From assembly GCA_903832775.1 (NCBI GenBank), contig CAILCX010000116.1, positions 1 through 44,207 of the forward strand: a stretch of 44,207 nt of DNA. Direction: 5' to 3'. The notes beneath the pieces were generated by a model that saw only the letters and a program-made list of their open reading frames with translations, ran no database searches and had not been told where the DNA came from. This stretch comes from an uncultured Methylobacter sp. (GTDB lineage Bacteria; Pseudomonadota; Gammaproteobacteria; Methylococcales; Methylomonadaceae). Positions 27,108 to 34,237 of this stretch are shown one piece after another. How positions within the stretch are numbered: position 1 is the first letter of the stretch; every line of letters begins with the position of its first letter. The position numbers and the translations under genes are program-made.

Positions 27108-29039
27108 ATGAATGATTTATTGAATGCCCTGTCTAGAACCCTCCTCGCTTTGTTAGGCAAGAGTTACGGTTATCTTAAAAGCTGTTTAAGTTATTTATTT
27201 CAATATAAACCCGAATCTTATTCGAACAAGTTTCCAGCTAAAGTAAACATCAATTCCAGACACCGAAACCTTATTTTAATTGGAGTGTTCTTGCTCGTAG
27301 CGACGGTCTTTAGTAAAAGTTTTCAGGAACTTCAGAATAATGAAATTCCTTATAGTCAGTTTATTAGTCTGGTTAAAGAAGCCAAAATTGACAAAGCGGT
27401 GGTGACCGAGCGCTATATCACCGGTTTTATAAAGTCGGATGACCCCAAAATGTCGCCACAAGAATTTATGACGATTCCTTTGTGGCAAAATGATCTGGCC
27501 CAAATGTTGGAACAGAACAAGGTGTTTTTTGTTGTTCGAAGCAGCGATAACTGGCTAAGTAACCTGTTTTTTAACTGGGTCATTCCGATTCTGGTTATGG
27601 TGCTGATATGGTCCTGGATTATGCGCCGCAGCGCAGCTGGTGCACAATCATTTTTAAATCTGGGCGATAAAGTTCACATTCATCAAGATACCCAAGCCAA
27701 AATTACCTTTGAGGATGTAGCGGGTGCAGATAGTGCCAAACAGGAGCTTAAAGAATCCATCGATTTTTTAAAAACGCCAGAAAAGTTTCAACGTTTGGGT
27801 GGACGCATGCCTAAAGGCGTTTTACTGGTAGGGCCGCCAGGAACTGGTAAAACCTTGTTGGCAAGAGCTGTTTCAGGGGAAGCGCAGGTGCCGTTTTTTA
27901 ACATCAGCGGATCTGCTTTCATCGAACTGTTTGTTGGCGTCGGCGCTGCCAGAGTCCGGGAATTATTTGTTCAGGCCCGTAATCAAGCGCCCTGCATTAT
28001 TTTTATTGATGAATTAGACGCGATTGGTCGTTCACGAAGTGGACCGGTGATGATGGGTAGTCATGATGAGCGTGAGCAAACCTTGAATCAGTTGTTAACC
28101 GAAATGGACGGTTTTGATACGTCTGTCGGCGTAGTGGTCATGGCAGCTACTAATCGCCCCGAAGTGCTTGATAAGGCATTATTGCGTTCAGGACGATTTG
28201 ATCGACAGATTGTTGTTGATAAGCCGGATTTGCAAGACCGTATCGAGATTCTTAAATTGCATGTCAAAGCCCTCAAACTGGCTGATAATCTTGATCTGTC
28301 AATTATTGCCAGACGCACCCCGGGTTTGGTTGGTGCAGACCTTGCCAATATAGCTAATGAAGCGGCCATCATGGCAACGCGGGTAGATCACAATCAAGTC
28401 GAAATAGAAGATTTCGAGTCGGCTATAGATCGTATTTTGGCGGGGCCGGAAAAGAAAAACCGAGTCCTGAATCCTGCAGAAAAACGGAGAGTTGCATTTC
28501 ACGAGGCCGGGCATGCTCTGGTTGCCGAACATGTGCCGACTGGACAGCCCGTACATAAAATTTCCATTATTCCCCGTGGCGTATCGACATTGGGTTTCAC
28601 CTTGCAATTGCCGGTAGAGGAAAAATTCTTGTCTACCGAAAAAGAGCTGAAAGATCAACTGTCCATTTTATTGGCAGGGCGTATTGCGGAAGAGGTTGCG
28701 CTCGGAAGTATATCATCGGGTGGGCAGAACGATCTGGAAAAAGCTACTGAAATCGCCCGAAAAATGGTTTGTGACTTGGGTATGAGTAAAAAAATGGGAC
28801 CAAGAACTTATGGTATACGTCAGCAGCTCCAATTTTTGGAAGTCGGGGTTTCAGAGTATCGTAATTATGCTGATGAAACCGCGCGTATTATTGATACCGA
28901 AATAATGGCATTGATTGAAGAGGCCGAAACCCGTGCCCTTGAAATTATTACCGCAAACAAAGCGGCATTGGAAAGGCTGGCGGATTTATTGCAGGAAAAA
29001 GAAGTTATAAGCAGGGATGAAATGCTGGCATTGTTATGA
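27108..29039 (+). CDS. FtsH-type ATP-dependent zinc metalloprotease
   Basis: 643 aa. Membrane segments near residues 55-70 ([16 protein letters not shown]) and 150-168 ([16 protein letters not shown]) flank a periplasmic domain. The AAA module follows: [18 protein letters not shown] (Walker A), [16 protein letters not shown] (Walker B) and [20 protein letters not shown] (second region of homology). The protease site is [12 protein letters not shown], with a likely third zinc ligand in [16 protein letters not shown]. It degrades membrane and short-lived cytosolic proteins. The N-terminus has about 55 extra cytoplasmic residues, and the gene stands alone, away from the usual rrmJ-folP context, so it may be a second FtsH rather than the housekeeping copy. 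Confidence 0.93.
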   Translation: MNDLLNALSRTLLALLGKSYGYLKSCLSYLFQYKPESYSNKFPAKVNINSRHRNLILIGVFLLVATVFSKSFQELQNNEIPYSQFISLVKEAKIDKAVVTERYITGFIKSDDPKMSPQEFMTIPLWQNDLAQMLEQNKVFFVVRSSDNWLSNLFFNWVIPILVMVLIWSWIMRRSAAGAQSFLNLGDKVHIHQDTQAKITFEDVAGADSAKQELKESIDFLKTPEKFQRLGGRMPKGVLLVGPPGTGKTLLARAVSGEAQVPFFNISGSAFIELFVGVGAARVRELFVQARNQAPCIIFIDELDAIGRSRSGPVMMGSHDEREQTLNQLLTEMDGFDTSVGVVVMAATNRPEVLDKALLRSGRFDRQIVVDKPDLQDRIEILKLHVKALKLADNLDLSIIARRTPGLVGADLANIANEAAIMATRVDHNQVEIEDFESAIDRILAGPEKKNRVLNPAEKRRVAFHEAGHALVAEHVPTGQPVHKISIIPRGVSTLGFTLQLPVEEKFLSTEKELKDQLSILLAGRIAEEVALGSISSGGQNDLEKATEIARKMVCDLGMSKKMGPRTYGIRQQLQFLEVGVSEYRNYADETARIIDTEIMALIEEAETRALEIITANKAALERLADLLQEKEVISRDEMLALL

Positions 29040-29050
29040 CGTTGAAGTGT

Positions 29051-29086
29051 TGCGCAGTCCACCTGGATTATAGAGGGACTGCTCAA
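29051..29086. terminator. Terminator between convergent genes
   Basis: GCAGTCC (29054-29060) pairs with GGACTGC (29076-29082), extended by TTG/CAA across one mismatch. The plus strand then continues with TACTTTATTTT. It lies 12 bases after the FtsH-type stop and before the end of the WcaI-type gene. Confidence 0.7.
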
Positions 29087-29114
29087 TACTTTATTTTGTA
29101 GGGCAACAGCCAAA

Positions 29115-30368
29115 TTAAAGATGATCGGCGGTTTTTTGCTCTTCCAGTTTGCTGATGAGTCTGCCGAGGATTTGGTCTTTTTTAAGATTGTCCAAGGCAA
29201 ACTGATGGGCAATTTTGTTAAAAAAACCAGGCGTTTTCAAGGGCAAAGTTAGGAGCTTTTTCTTTAGGGTTGTAGTAAGGACATCAGCATTTTCGGGTTC
29301 AATACAAATAGCAATACCAGGATATTCTTTACATAACAAACCCAATTCCGTATTTTCCTCGGCTGTAATAACGCATTCACCGCCAACCGCAAGAATAGTG
29401 GTCAGCTTGGAAGGTAATACGGAGTCCGCAGCGCCTTTTTTTTGCACTACCAAATGAAGGTCAGCTAAAACCATCAGTGACGGTAGATGTTCATAAGGTT
29501 GTAGCGGATAGAATCTCAAGTTTTCGAGCTTCAACTCTTCTGCCTGTTGCATGAGTTCTTCTTGTGCAGCACCGCTACCTATCATTAAAAACAGCAAATC
29601 GGGTTCATGTCTAAGTTGCGCTGCAGCTTGTAAAACAATCTCAAGGCCTTGCTTTTTGCCCATATTGCCGGAATAAAGCACAATACGGGTAGTATTGGAG
29701 ATGCCCCAAAGTTTTCGGAAAAAGGTAGGATCAGCGTCTGGCGAAAGGAAATCAGTATCTACCCAGTTAGGAAAATAAAAGACTTTCTCGGCTTGATTGG
29801 TTTTGTCTTTGACCTTTTGTTGCATGCTATAGGAAATACTTGAAATCAGATCAAAACGGCGCATAAGCCAGCGTTCAATCCTACCGGCAAAGTTAGCAAT
29901 TAGTCCTGATTTACCGAAGCCCAAGCCCAGCATGGCATCAAGTTCAAAATCCTGAATATGTAATAAACTTTTAGTGTTGCGAAGTTTGCAGAAGAGTAAA
30001 GTTGCAGGAACACAAAAAAAAGTCGGTTCAATGCAAATCACAACATCGGGCTTCCAAGACCATTGCTTGAATAAAACTGGCAAACTTGATACTCCAAAAC
30101 TAAACAAATGAATCAGGCGAGTTATGGTTTTGGGTTGTTTAGGTACAAATAACGGGCAACGATATACGGATACATTCTGGCGTTTTTCGGCGCCATATTG
30201 CCAACTGTAATATGGCTTATCAACCTGCCATTGCGGGTAATAGGGTGGGGCACAAATCACACGAACTTCATTGCCGTTTTCAGCCAACCATTCGCACATT
30301 TCTCCGGAATATTTACCGATACCCGTCAACTCAGGCGCGTAATTGAGACTATAGAGCAGGATTTTCAT
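29115..30368 (-). CDS. wcaI: WcaI-type glycosyltransferase family 4
   Basis: 417 aa. It starts MKILLYSLNYAPELTGIGKY, the signature of WcaI-type glycosyltransferases, then EMCEWLAENGNEVRVICAPP YYPQW, LLHIQDFELDAMLGLG, and the C-terminal nucleotide-sugar domain with VLYSGNMGKKQGLEIVLQAA, RFYPLQPYEHLPSLMVLADL and a Glu in the ENTELG region. WcaI acts in colanic acid assembly in E. coli; homologues occur in many exopolysaccharide clusters. The name is based on family likeness; the sugar is not deducible. No other polysaccharide genes are next to it, so it appears orphaned here. Confidence 0.88.
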   Translation of the reverse strand: MKILLYSLNYAPELTGIGKYSGEMCEWLAENGNEVRVICAPPYYPQWQVDKPYYSWQYGAEKRQNVSVYRCPLFVPKQPKTITRLIHLFSFGVSSLPVLFKQWSWKPDVVICIEPTFFCVPATLLFCKLRNTKSLLHIQDFELDAMLGLGFGKSGLIANFAGRIERWLMRRFDLISSISYSMQQKVKDKTNQAEKVFYFPNWVDTDFLSPDADPTFFRKLWGISNTTRIVLYSGNMGKKQGLEIVLQAAAQLRHEPDLLFLMIGSGAAQEELMQQAEELKLENLRFYPLQPYEHLPSLMVLADLHLVVQKKGAADSVLPSKLTTILAVGGECVITAEENTELGLLCKEYPGIAICIEPENADVLTTTLKKKLLTLPLKTPGFFNKIAHQFALDNLKKDQILGRLISKLEEQKTADHL

Positions 30369-30726
30369 ACGGTAGATGTAATGCTATTTAATTTGAAAAA
30401 CATTTGCTCGAGCCAGGTGTTCAATTTGTTTTGTCTCTGGATATTGTTTGTGAGACATTTATAGTATATTTAATTATTATACAGTTAATGGCGTGGTAGT
30501 TTTGTTTTTTGGTAGAGTTCCAAAGTTGGGCGATTACCCTACTCTCAAAATCATTCAGTGGGCGTTGCCCAACCTTCACAGGTAGGGTGGGCATCGCCAA
30601 CCTTTGGGGGCGTATAAGTTCAAACTCATAAATCAACAAGGTGAACTGATGGCGGAACCCATATTTATCTTTATTCCTGTTTTTGTGAACTATAATCTGA
30701 ACAGTTTTTTCAATTAAAATACGCTC
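30369..30726. repeat. Intergenic REP-like cluster
   Basis: Three related GC-rich units occur at 30524-30541 (GTTGGGCGATTACCCTAC), 30559-30575 (GTGGGCGTTGCCCAACC) and 30581-30602 (GTAGGGTGGGCATCGCC within it). The middle one is a self-palindrome; the outer ones can pair with it. They match the units at 26.86 and 26.99 kb. The rest is AT-rich and shows no gene. A short AT-rich region immediately before 30727 could contain the promoter of the DUF2956 gene. Confidence 0.6.
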
Positions 30727-31065
30727 ATGACTAAAAACAATTATCTAAAACCTTCTCAACAAACTCAAGATGAAGCGTTAAAAATTGCCAAGGGAATTCA
30801 ACGTCCTGCTCAAACCAAGGAGCAAACCCGGCTTGTCGCGCAAGGTATTCAGAAGGGCATTGATCTTTATAAAAAACAGCAAAAAGAAAAAGCCAGGGAA
30901 TTGAACAGAAGACTCAGGAAAATTTCGACACAAAAGGATCAACCTGTGCTGTCGGATGATCCTGAATTACAAATAAGCATAGTTTATCGACAGCATTGGC
31001 TACCTTGGCTGTTATTGTTGATGTCTTGGGGTGGGGTGGGTATTTACTTGTTTATAAATGAATAA
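30727..31065 (+). CDS. DUF2956 family protein
   Basis: 112 aa. The family pattern is clear: SQQTQDEALKIAKGIQRPAQ TKEQTRLVAQGIQKGIDLYK, then a long charged helix (KKQQKEKARELNRRLRKIS, likely coiled coil) and a C-terminal membrane helix, WLPWLLLLMSWGGVGIYLF. It is therefore a tail-anchored inner-membrane protein with a cytoplasmic basic helix. DUF2956 proteins occur across Gammaproteobacteria; function unknown. It is monocistronic, between REP-like units and the pyrophosphatase remnant. Confidence 0.88.
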   Translation: MTKNNYLKPSQQTQDEALKIAKGIQRPAQTKEQTRLVAQGIQKGIDLYKKQQKEKARELNRRLRKISTQKDQPVLSDDPELQISIVYRQHWLPWLLLLMSWGGVGIYLFINE

Positions 31066-31109
31066 TTGTGGCATGTGCTTAACGGAACAACAGCTTGCTA
31101 TGGCCTTAT

Positions 31110-31566
31110 CTAGTTTAGTTGGGCGCACTCAGTTGCACTTGTCAAAGCAGTCGCAACGCCCTGCCAGCCTTCGCAGCTGTTTTGTCCTTTGTGGTATTTT
31201 ATCCCATTAAGAATAATTTTGGCTTTACCGTAAAGGATAAAAAACAGGTGATTCATCTTTTTTTTCCTCGGGGGAATGGCTGATAAATTGCAGATCAATT
31301 TATGGTCATATAAGTCGGAATCGATCATGGTAATCGCACCAAAAGCATGAGCATTAACCTTTGATGGCAAAGGAAGGCGAGGACCAAGAACTACCATCCA
31401 GAAAATCAACGTCCAAATCGATGTAAGCCGGGATCGAGCCATAATTAAAAGAGCAGGGCAGTGGAGAAATAAAATCCAGCTTTCCGCTAGAACCCCGTTT
31501 TAAAAAGCTTCCACGAGGCACTTCAATAATGACTTCAAGCAGGTGAGCTGTAGTATTTTTATCCAT
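31110..31566 (-). pseudogene. Inorganic pyrophosphatase, frameshifted
   Basis: Two overlapping reverse frames each carry half of a family I pyrophosphatase. The first (from ATG 31566) gives LLEVIIEVPRGSFLKRG, DFISPLPCSFNYGSIP and the metal-binding stretch DLDVDFLD. The second frame continues VVLGPRLPLPSKVNAHAFG, then LYGKAKIILNG and CEGWQG at the expected place near the C-terminus. The switch falls within or next to GATGGTAG (31387-31396 on the reverse strand); removing one G gives the expected D-V-V-L-G-P-R-L. So the gene carries a one-base insertion, or the sequence has an error. The Asp triad DxDxxD is retained. Soluble pyrophosphatases are usually essential, so another copy would be expected elsewhere. 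Confidence 0.78.
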
Positions 31567-31699
31567 TTTAAGTCTATCGTCTGCAAAATAAGGAAGCTAT
31601 TGCTTAATATAAAGTACTTTTTTGTTGGAGTTGAAGTTTTTTAGAAAATGCAATGATTTTTAAATGATAAAAAGGCTATTCCAATTTAAATATATCCAC

Positions 31700-31768
31700 A
31701 TACCAGTGAAAAAACTGTCATACCAGCCAAGTAAATTCAAATACCAGACAAAATAATTCACATACCAG
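31700..31768 (+). repeat. Four ATACCAG iterons at 20-21 bp spacing
   Basis: ATACCAG occurs at 31700, 31720, 31741 and 31762, so successive copies are 20, 21 and 21 bp apart, about two helical turns. The last three extend to ATACCAGnCAAnnnAATT. Part of the same unit (TACCAGACAAAAT) reappears at 31871. This is typical of cooperative protein binding on one DNA face: activator sites, replication iterons or transposase-end sites. See the adjoining palindromes. Confidence 0.7.
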
Positions 31769-31821
31769 GCAAAGAAATTGCTATACATCGCCCTGTGTAT
31801 TTTAACAAGGCTAATTTAGCA

Positions 31822-31876
31822 TATAATCCAATCGAGATTGGATGATAGATTTTAGGTGCTGGTAAGTGCTTACCAG
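31822..31876. promoter_or_regulatory. TATAAT with overlapping palindromes
   Basis: A TATAAT at 31822-31827 overlaps the palindrome ATCCAATC-ga-GATTGGAT (31826-31843). A second perfect palindrome, CTGGTAAG-tg-CTTACCAG (31859-31876), contains TACCAG in both orientations, the same half-site as the upstream iterons. No good -35 is visible, fitting an activator-dependent promoter toward the YkgJ-type gene about 230 bases downstream. The rest of 31567-32105 contains a weakly REP-like pair (TTGGGCACCGCA and GGGCGGAGCC at about 31946-32022) and no gene. Confidence 0.5.
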
Positions 31877-32105
31877 ACAAAATGCGCGTGGGTTTATTCA
31901 AAAAAAATTCATGGTTCAAATCGTAGCGTGTAAAAGCCCAAATAGGTTGGGCACCGCACACTTTTTGAGCAGACTGATAGGCGGTAATCCTTCTACAAGT
32001 CTTCAAAAGATGGGCGGAGCCTACCTAAGGAAATGTTTCACACGATGTAACCCGGCTATAATCTCCAATAATGGCGTCATTATATTAATAAGGTCAGCGT
32101 CCAAG

Positions 32106-32606
32106 ATGAACACACTTACACAAATCCATGACGATATTGAAACACGCGTACAGTCTATACGCGACAACCATTCTGATTGGCTATGCGGCCTGGGTTGTGA
32201 TGGTTGTTGCCATCGACTTTCCGAAATACCCTTGCTCACCAAGCCGGAATGGGCTTTGTTAAAAGAGGGATTGGCTGCGCTAGCTCCGGAACAGATTCAG
32301 GAGATTGGTCAAAACATCTTAGCGCTAACCGGATTGACAGCTCGCCCCCTAGTCTGCCCGATGCTGGATCAAACGGTGGGCGCGTGTCGGGTCTATGCTC
32401 ATCGTCCGGTAGCTTGCCGTACTTATGGATTTTACGTCCAGCGTGACCAAGGACTCTATTGCAAGGACATCGAGTCACGCGTGGCGAATGGGGAGTGGGC
32501 CAAAGTGGTGTGGGGTAATCAGGAGGCTATTGACCAGCGTCTTGGTGGTTTAGGCGATACCCGAGAATTGACCGAATGGTTCGCGATGGAGGACGGAAAA
32601 TCGTGA
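32106..32606 (+). CDS. YkgJ-family cysteine-cluster protein
   Basis: 166 aa from ATG 32106; the frame is open upstream to 31866, but those 80 residues run through the repeat region and lack family likeness. Cysteines are grouped: CGLGCDGCC near residue 27, then CPMLDQTVGACRVYAHRPVA and CRTYGFY, and a last Cys in LYCKDIESR. This C-x3-C-x2-CC plus C-x8-C pattern is the YkgJ zinc/iron-chelating cluster. The biochemical role of the family is unknown. It could be under control of the iteron/palindrome region upstream. Confidence 0.85.
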   Translation: MNTLTQIHDDIETRVQSIRDNHSDWLCGLGCDGCCHRLSEIPLLTKPEWALLKEGLAALAPEQIQEIGQNILALTGLTARPLVCPMLDQTVGACRVYAHRPVACRTYGFYVQRDQGLYCKDIESRVANGEWAKVVWGNQEAIDQRLGGLGDTRELTEWFAMEDGKS

Positions 32607-32682
32607 TAAATTGTACTGATATTATTTATCGATAAAAAGTTATGCACACTGTAGCTCTAATCTCAGGATGGACTACTTATTG

Positions 32683-33609
32683 TTAGCCGACGATACTATT
32701 TACTTGATCGACTAGTTTAATAAATTTGTCGCCAATTTTGTCAAGTGACTGTTCAATAGCCGTAACCGGTAAATGTAATGCAGTTAAAATGTCCTCCGAA
32801 TAGGCTTGGGGCTTTCCACTACCAATACCTAGAACAGCCAGCAGGCAATCATTCAGATAGGTCAGTAAATTTAACCGATAATTGTCGCCCCGATAATTTG
32901 GATTGTGATGATGATAGACCACATCAACAATCGGCTTGGGCATGTACCAGGCCGTCATCAACCAGGCGCCCAAGGTCTCATGGGTAACGCCTAAGGCAAA
33001 GCGTTCCAGGGCAACGTTAGATAACGTTGGATTGGCGGCTATTAAATAATTTAAACAGGAAAATTCCCGTGGAAATTGATCACCCAATAAGGGATAACCA
33101 ATATTGTGCAGTAAGGCGACCAGGAATAACTCGTTATCTTCAAATCGGTGTTCGAGCGGAATGTGACTATTCAGCAACGGCATCAGTAGTGAACTGGCCA
33201 TAGCATGAACCCAAAACACACGAGTACCAATCGGTCCGTCTTTAGGGGTTTTTAACAGATTCATAGTCGATAAACTTAAGGCCAGATTAAACACCAGATC
33301 AAATCCTAACACGCGGGAGATGGCCTCGCGGGTACAGACTATTTTTCCAGGATAGCCGTATAACGAGGAACTGGCCCAGCGCAGGATTTGCGCAGTTAAC
33401 AGCGGATCCAGTTCGATTACCGCAGCAAGTTTTTCAGCGTCTGCGGTAGGATCAGCGGCCAACTGGATAATGCGCATCGCCACACCCGGTAAGGCCGGCA
33501 AGGCCTGCAAGGCACTGATATCTTTAAGCAGGTCATAAGGTGACTTGACGCTATTCATTGGAGAATGCAATGTTTTAAAAGACCAGTTTAGTAAAGTTGA
33601 AGGGGGCAT
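32683..33609 (-). CDS. HDOD-domain protein, copy 1
   Basis: 308 aa. The HDOD domain spans about residues 30-235: LPALPGVAMRIIQLAADPTA, AAVIELDPLLTAQILRWASS, EAISRVLGFDLVFNLAL, and ALLHNIGYPLL, in which the HD pair is replaced by HN. That argues against phosphodiesterase activity and for a scaffold or signalling role. It has no signal peptide. A paralogue at 42.6 kb has the same length and about 245 of 308 identical residues by hand alignment. The gene follows the giant multicopper oxidase gene on the same strand, separated by a terminator and other hairpins, so it may be expressed by read-through or from its own promoter. Confidence 0.9.
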   Translation of the reverse strand: MPPSTLLNWSFKTLHSPMNSVKSPYDLLKDISALQALPALPGVAMRIIQLAADPTADAEKLAAVIELDPLLTAQILRWASSSLYGYPGKIVCTREAISRVLGFDLVFNLALSLSTMNLLKTPKDGPIGTRVFWVHAMASSLLMPLLNSHIPLEHRFEDNELFLVALLHNIGYPLLGDQFPREFSCLNYLIAANPTLSNVALERFALGVTHETLGAWLMTAWYMPKPIVDVVYHHHNPNYRGDNYRLNLLTYLNDCLLAVLGIGSGKPQAYSEDILTALHLPVTAIEQSLDKIGDKFIKLVDQVNSIVG

Positions 33610-33763
33610 TTATTTAATAAGGTTGTTATTATTTATTAAGTTACAACATTTTTGGTGGGACGTGCCGTGCGCGCCTTAATTTTCTGTCCGAGCCTAAATT
33701 GCACTTCAATTTTAAATCAGGTAAAGCTGGACTGAGATAACTATTGGCTTGCTTTGTTTAACT

Positions 33764-33789
33764 CAGGCTATGTAAGCCTGGCCGGCTTA
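33764..33789 (-). promoter_or_regulatory. Two mutually exclusive hairpins in the leader of HDOD copy 1
   Basis: CAGGCT (33764-33769) can pair with AGCCTG (33775-33780), and TAAGCC (33773-33778) with GGCTTA (33784-33789). The two stems share AGCC, so only one can form at a time. They lie between the terminator and the HDOD start at 33609. This is a switch-like arrangement by shape only. Confidence 0.4.
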
Positions 33790-33843
33790 AGAAGACGTTG
33801 TCATTTTCTTTTTTGGAAGGCACTGAAGATTTAGATGCGTTCT

Positions 33844-33871
33844 AAAAAAGGGTCGAGGATTTCACCCGACC
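33844..33871 (-). terminator. Intrinsic terminator between giant oxidase and HDOD copy 1
   Basis: Read on the minus strand: GGTCGGG, seven-base loop, CTCGACC (one G-U pair), then C and a run of six T. It is a clear intrinsic terminator, 140 bases after the giant protein's stop. The same structure, with a perfect stem, lies at 43580-43605 before the second HDOD gene. Confidence 0.85.
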
Positions 33872-33882
33872 TTATTTTGTGT

Positions 33883-34000
33883 GGTTCAACTATCTACTGT
33901 TGAACCGGTTTATAAGAAGGATGTTGGCTAAACGGTGTTTTGTGTAGCCAACGGTTCAGGCCCTTAGTTGCTTGAGTTGCGATGTGGCTGCAACCCAAGC
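33883..34000 (-). promoter_or_regulatory. Chain of hairpins in the giant oxidase 3' region
   Basis: Four stems are visible. GCTTGaGTTGC (33970-33980) pairs with GCAACcCAAGC (33990-34000). GTTGGCTA (33923-33930) pairs with TAGCCAAC (33945-33952), enclosed by TGAACCG (33901-33907) with CGGTTCA (33952-33958). GGTTCAA (33883-33889) pairs with TTGAACC (33900-33906), which competes with the outer stem of the previous structure. The competition, directly before the terminator, has the shape of an attenuator. The 7-bp/10-nt-loop hairpin at 33883 has a counterpart at 43618-43641. Confidence 0.55.
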
Positions 34001-34008
34001 GGTTCAGA

Positions 34009-34236
34009 TTACCGCACTGTCACATTGACTGGAGCACTAGTTGCACTTCCACTTGCATTGGTCGCACTCAAAGTCATTGAGTAAGTTCCAGCCGTTGCAA
34101 AGGTGATTTGTTGACCCGATGTGGTTACTGTGGCGGATCCTGTATTACCTGTAGGAGCAGTCCAGTTAACTACATAAGACACACCAGTCTCCGGTGTAAA
34201 GGTCAAACCACCGGTGAATTGAGCACCCGTCACACC
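34009..34236 (-). pseudogene. Detached C-terminal Ig-like domain of the giant oxidase
   Basis: About 75 codons open from just after the giant protein's stop to TAA at 34009, in the -1/+2 frame relative to it. The peptide has a PKD/Ig-like beta-sandwich rhythm: LTFTPETGVSYVVNWTAP, GSATVTTSGQQITFATAGTY SMTLSATNASGS, and ends APVNVTVR. Removing one C in the CTGCCCTAA stretch (34238-34246) would fuse it in frame as ...LTLPNGVTGAQ. The parallel protein at the window edge also ends in a similar beta-sandwich (ATVTIKVN). I take this as the true C-terminus cut off by a one-base insertion. A separate gene starting at GTG 34233 without a ribosome binding site is the alternative. Confidence 0.65.
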
Positions 34237-34237
34237 G

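Noticed and set aside
31700-31768. Short CRISPR array
   Set aside because: Repeat core is only 7 bp with 13-14 bp between, units are partly conserved throughout, and no cas genes are present.
31859-31876. Palindrome as a LuxR-type (lux) box
   Set aside because: The spacing is CT-N14-AG, not the CT-N12-AG of lux boxes, and no luxI/luxR gene is in the window.
31866-32105. 80-residue N-terminal extension of the YkgJ-type protein
   Set aside because: It translates a palindrome and repeat region, has no family likeness, and the ATG at 32106 gives a normal-length protein.
33610-33843. Cyclic-di-GMP (GEMM) riboswitch before HDOD copy 1
   Set aside because: I looked for the conserved core of the GEMM aptamer on the minus strand and did not find it; only simple stems are visible.
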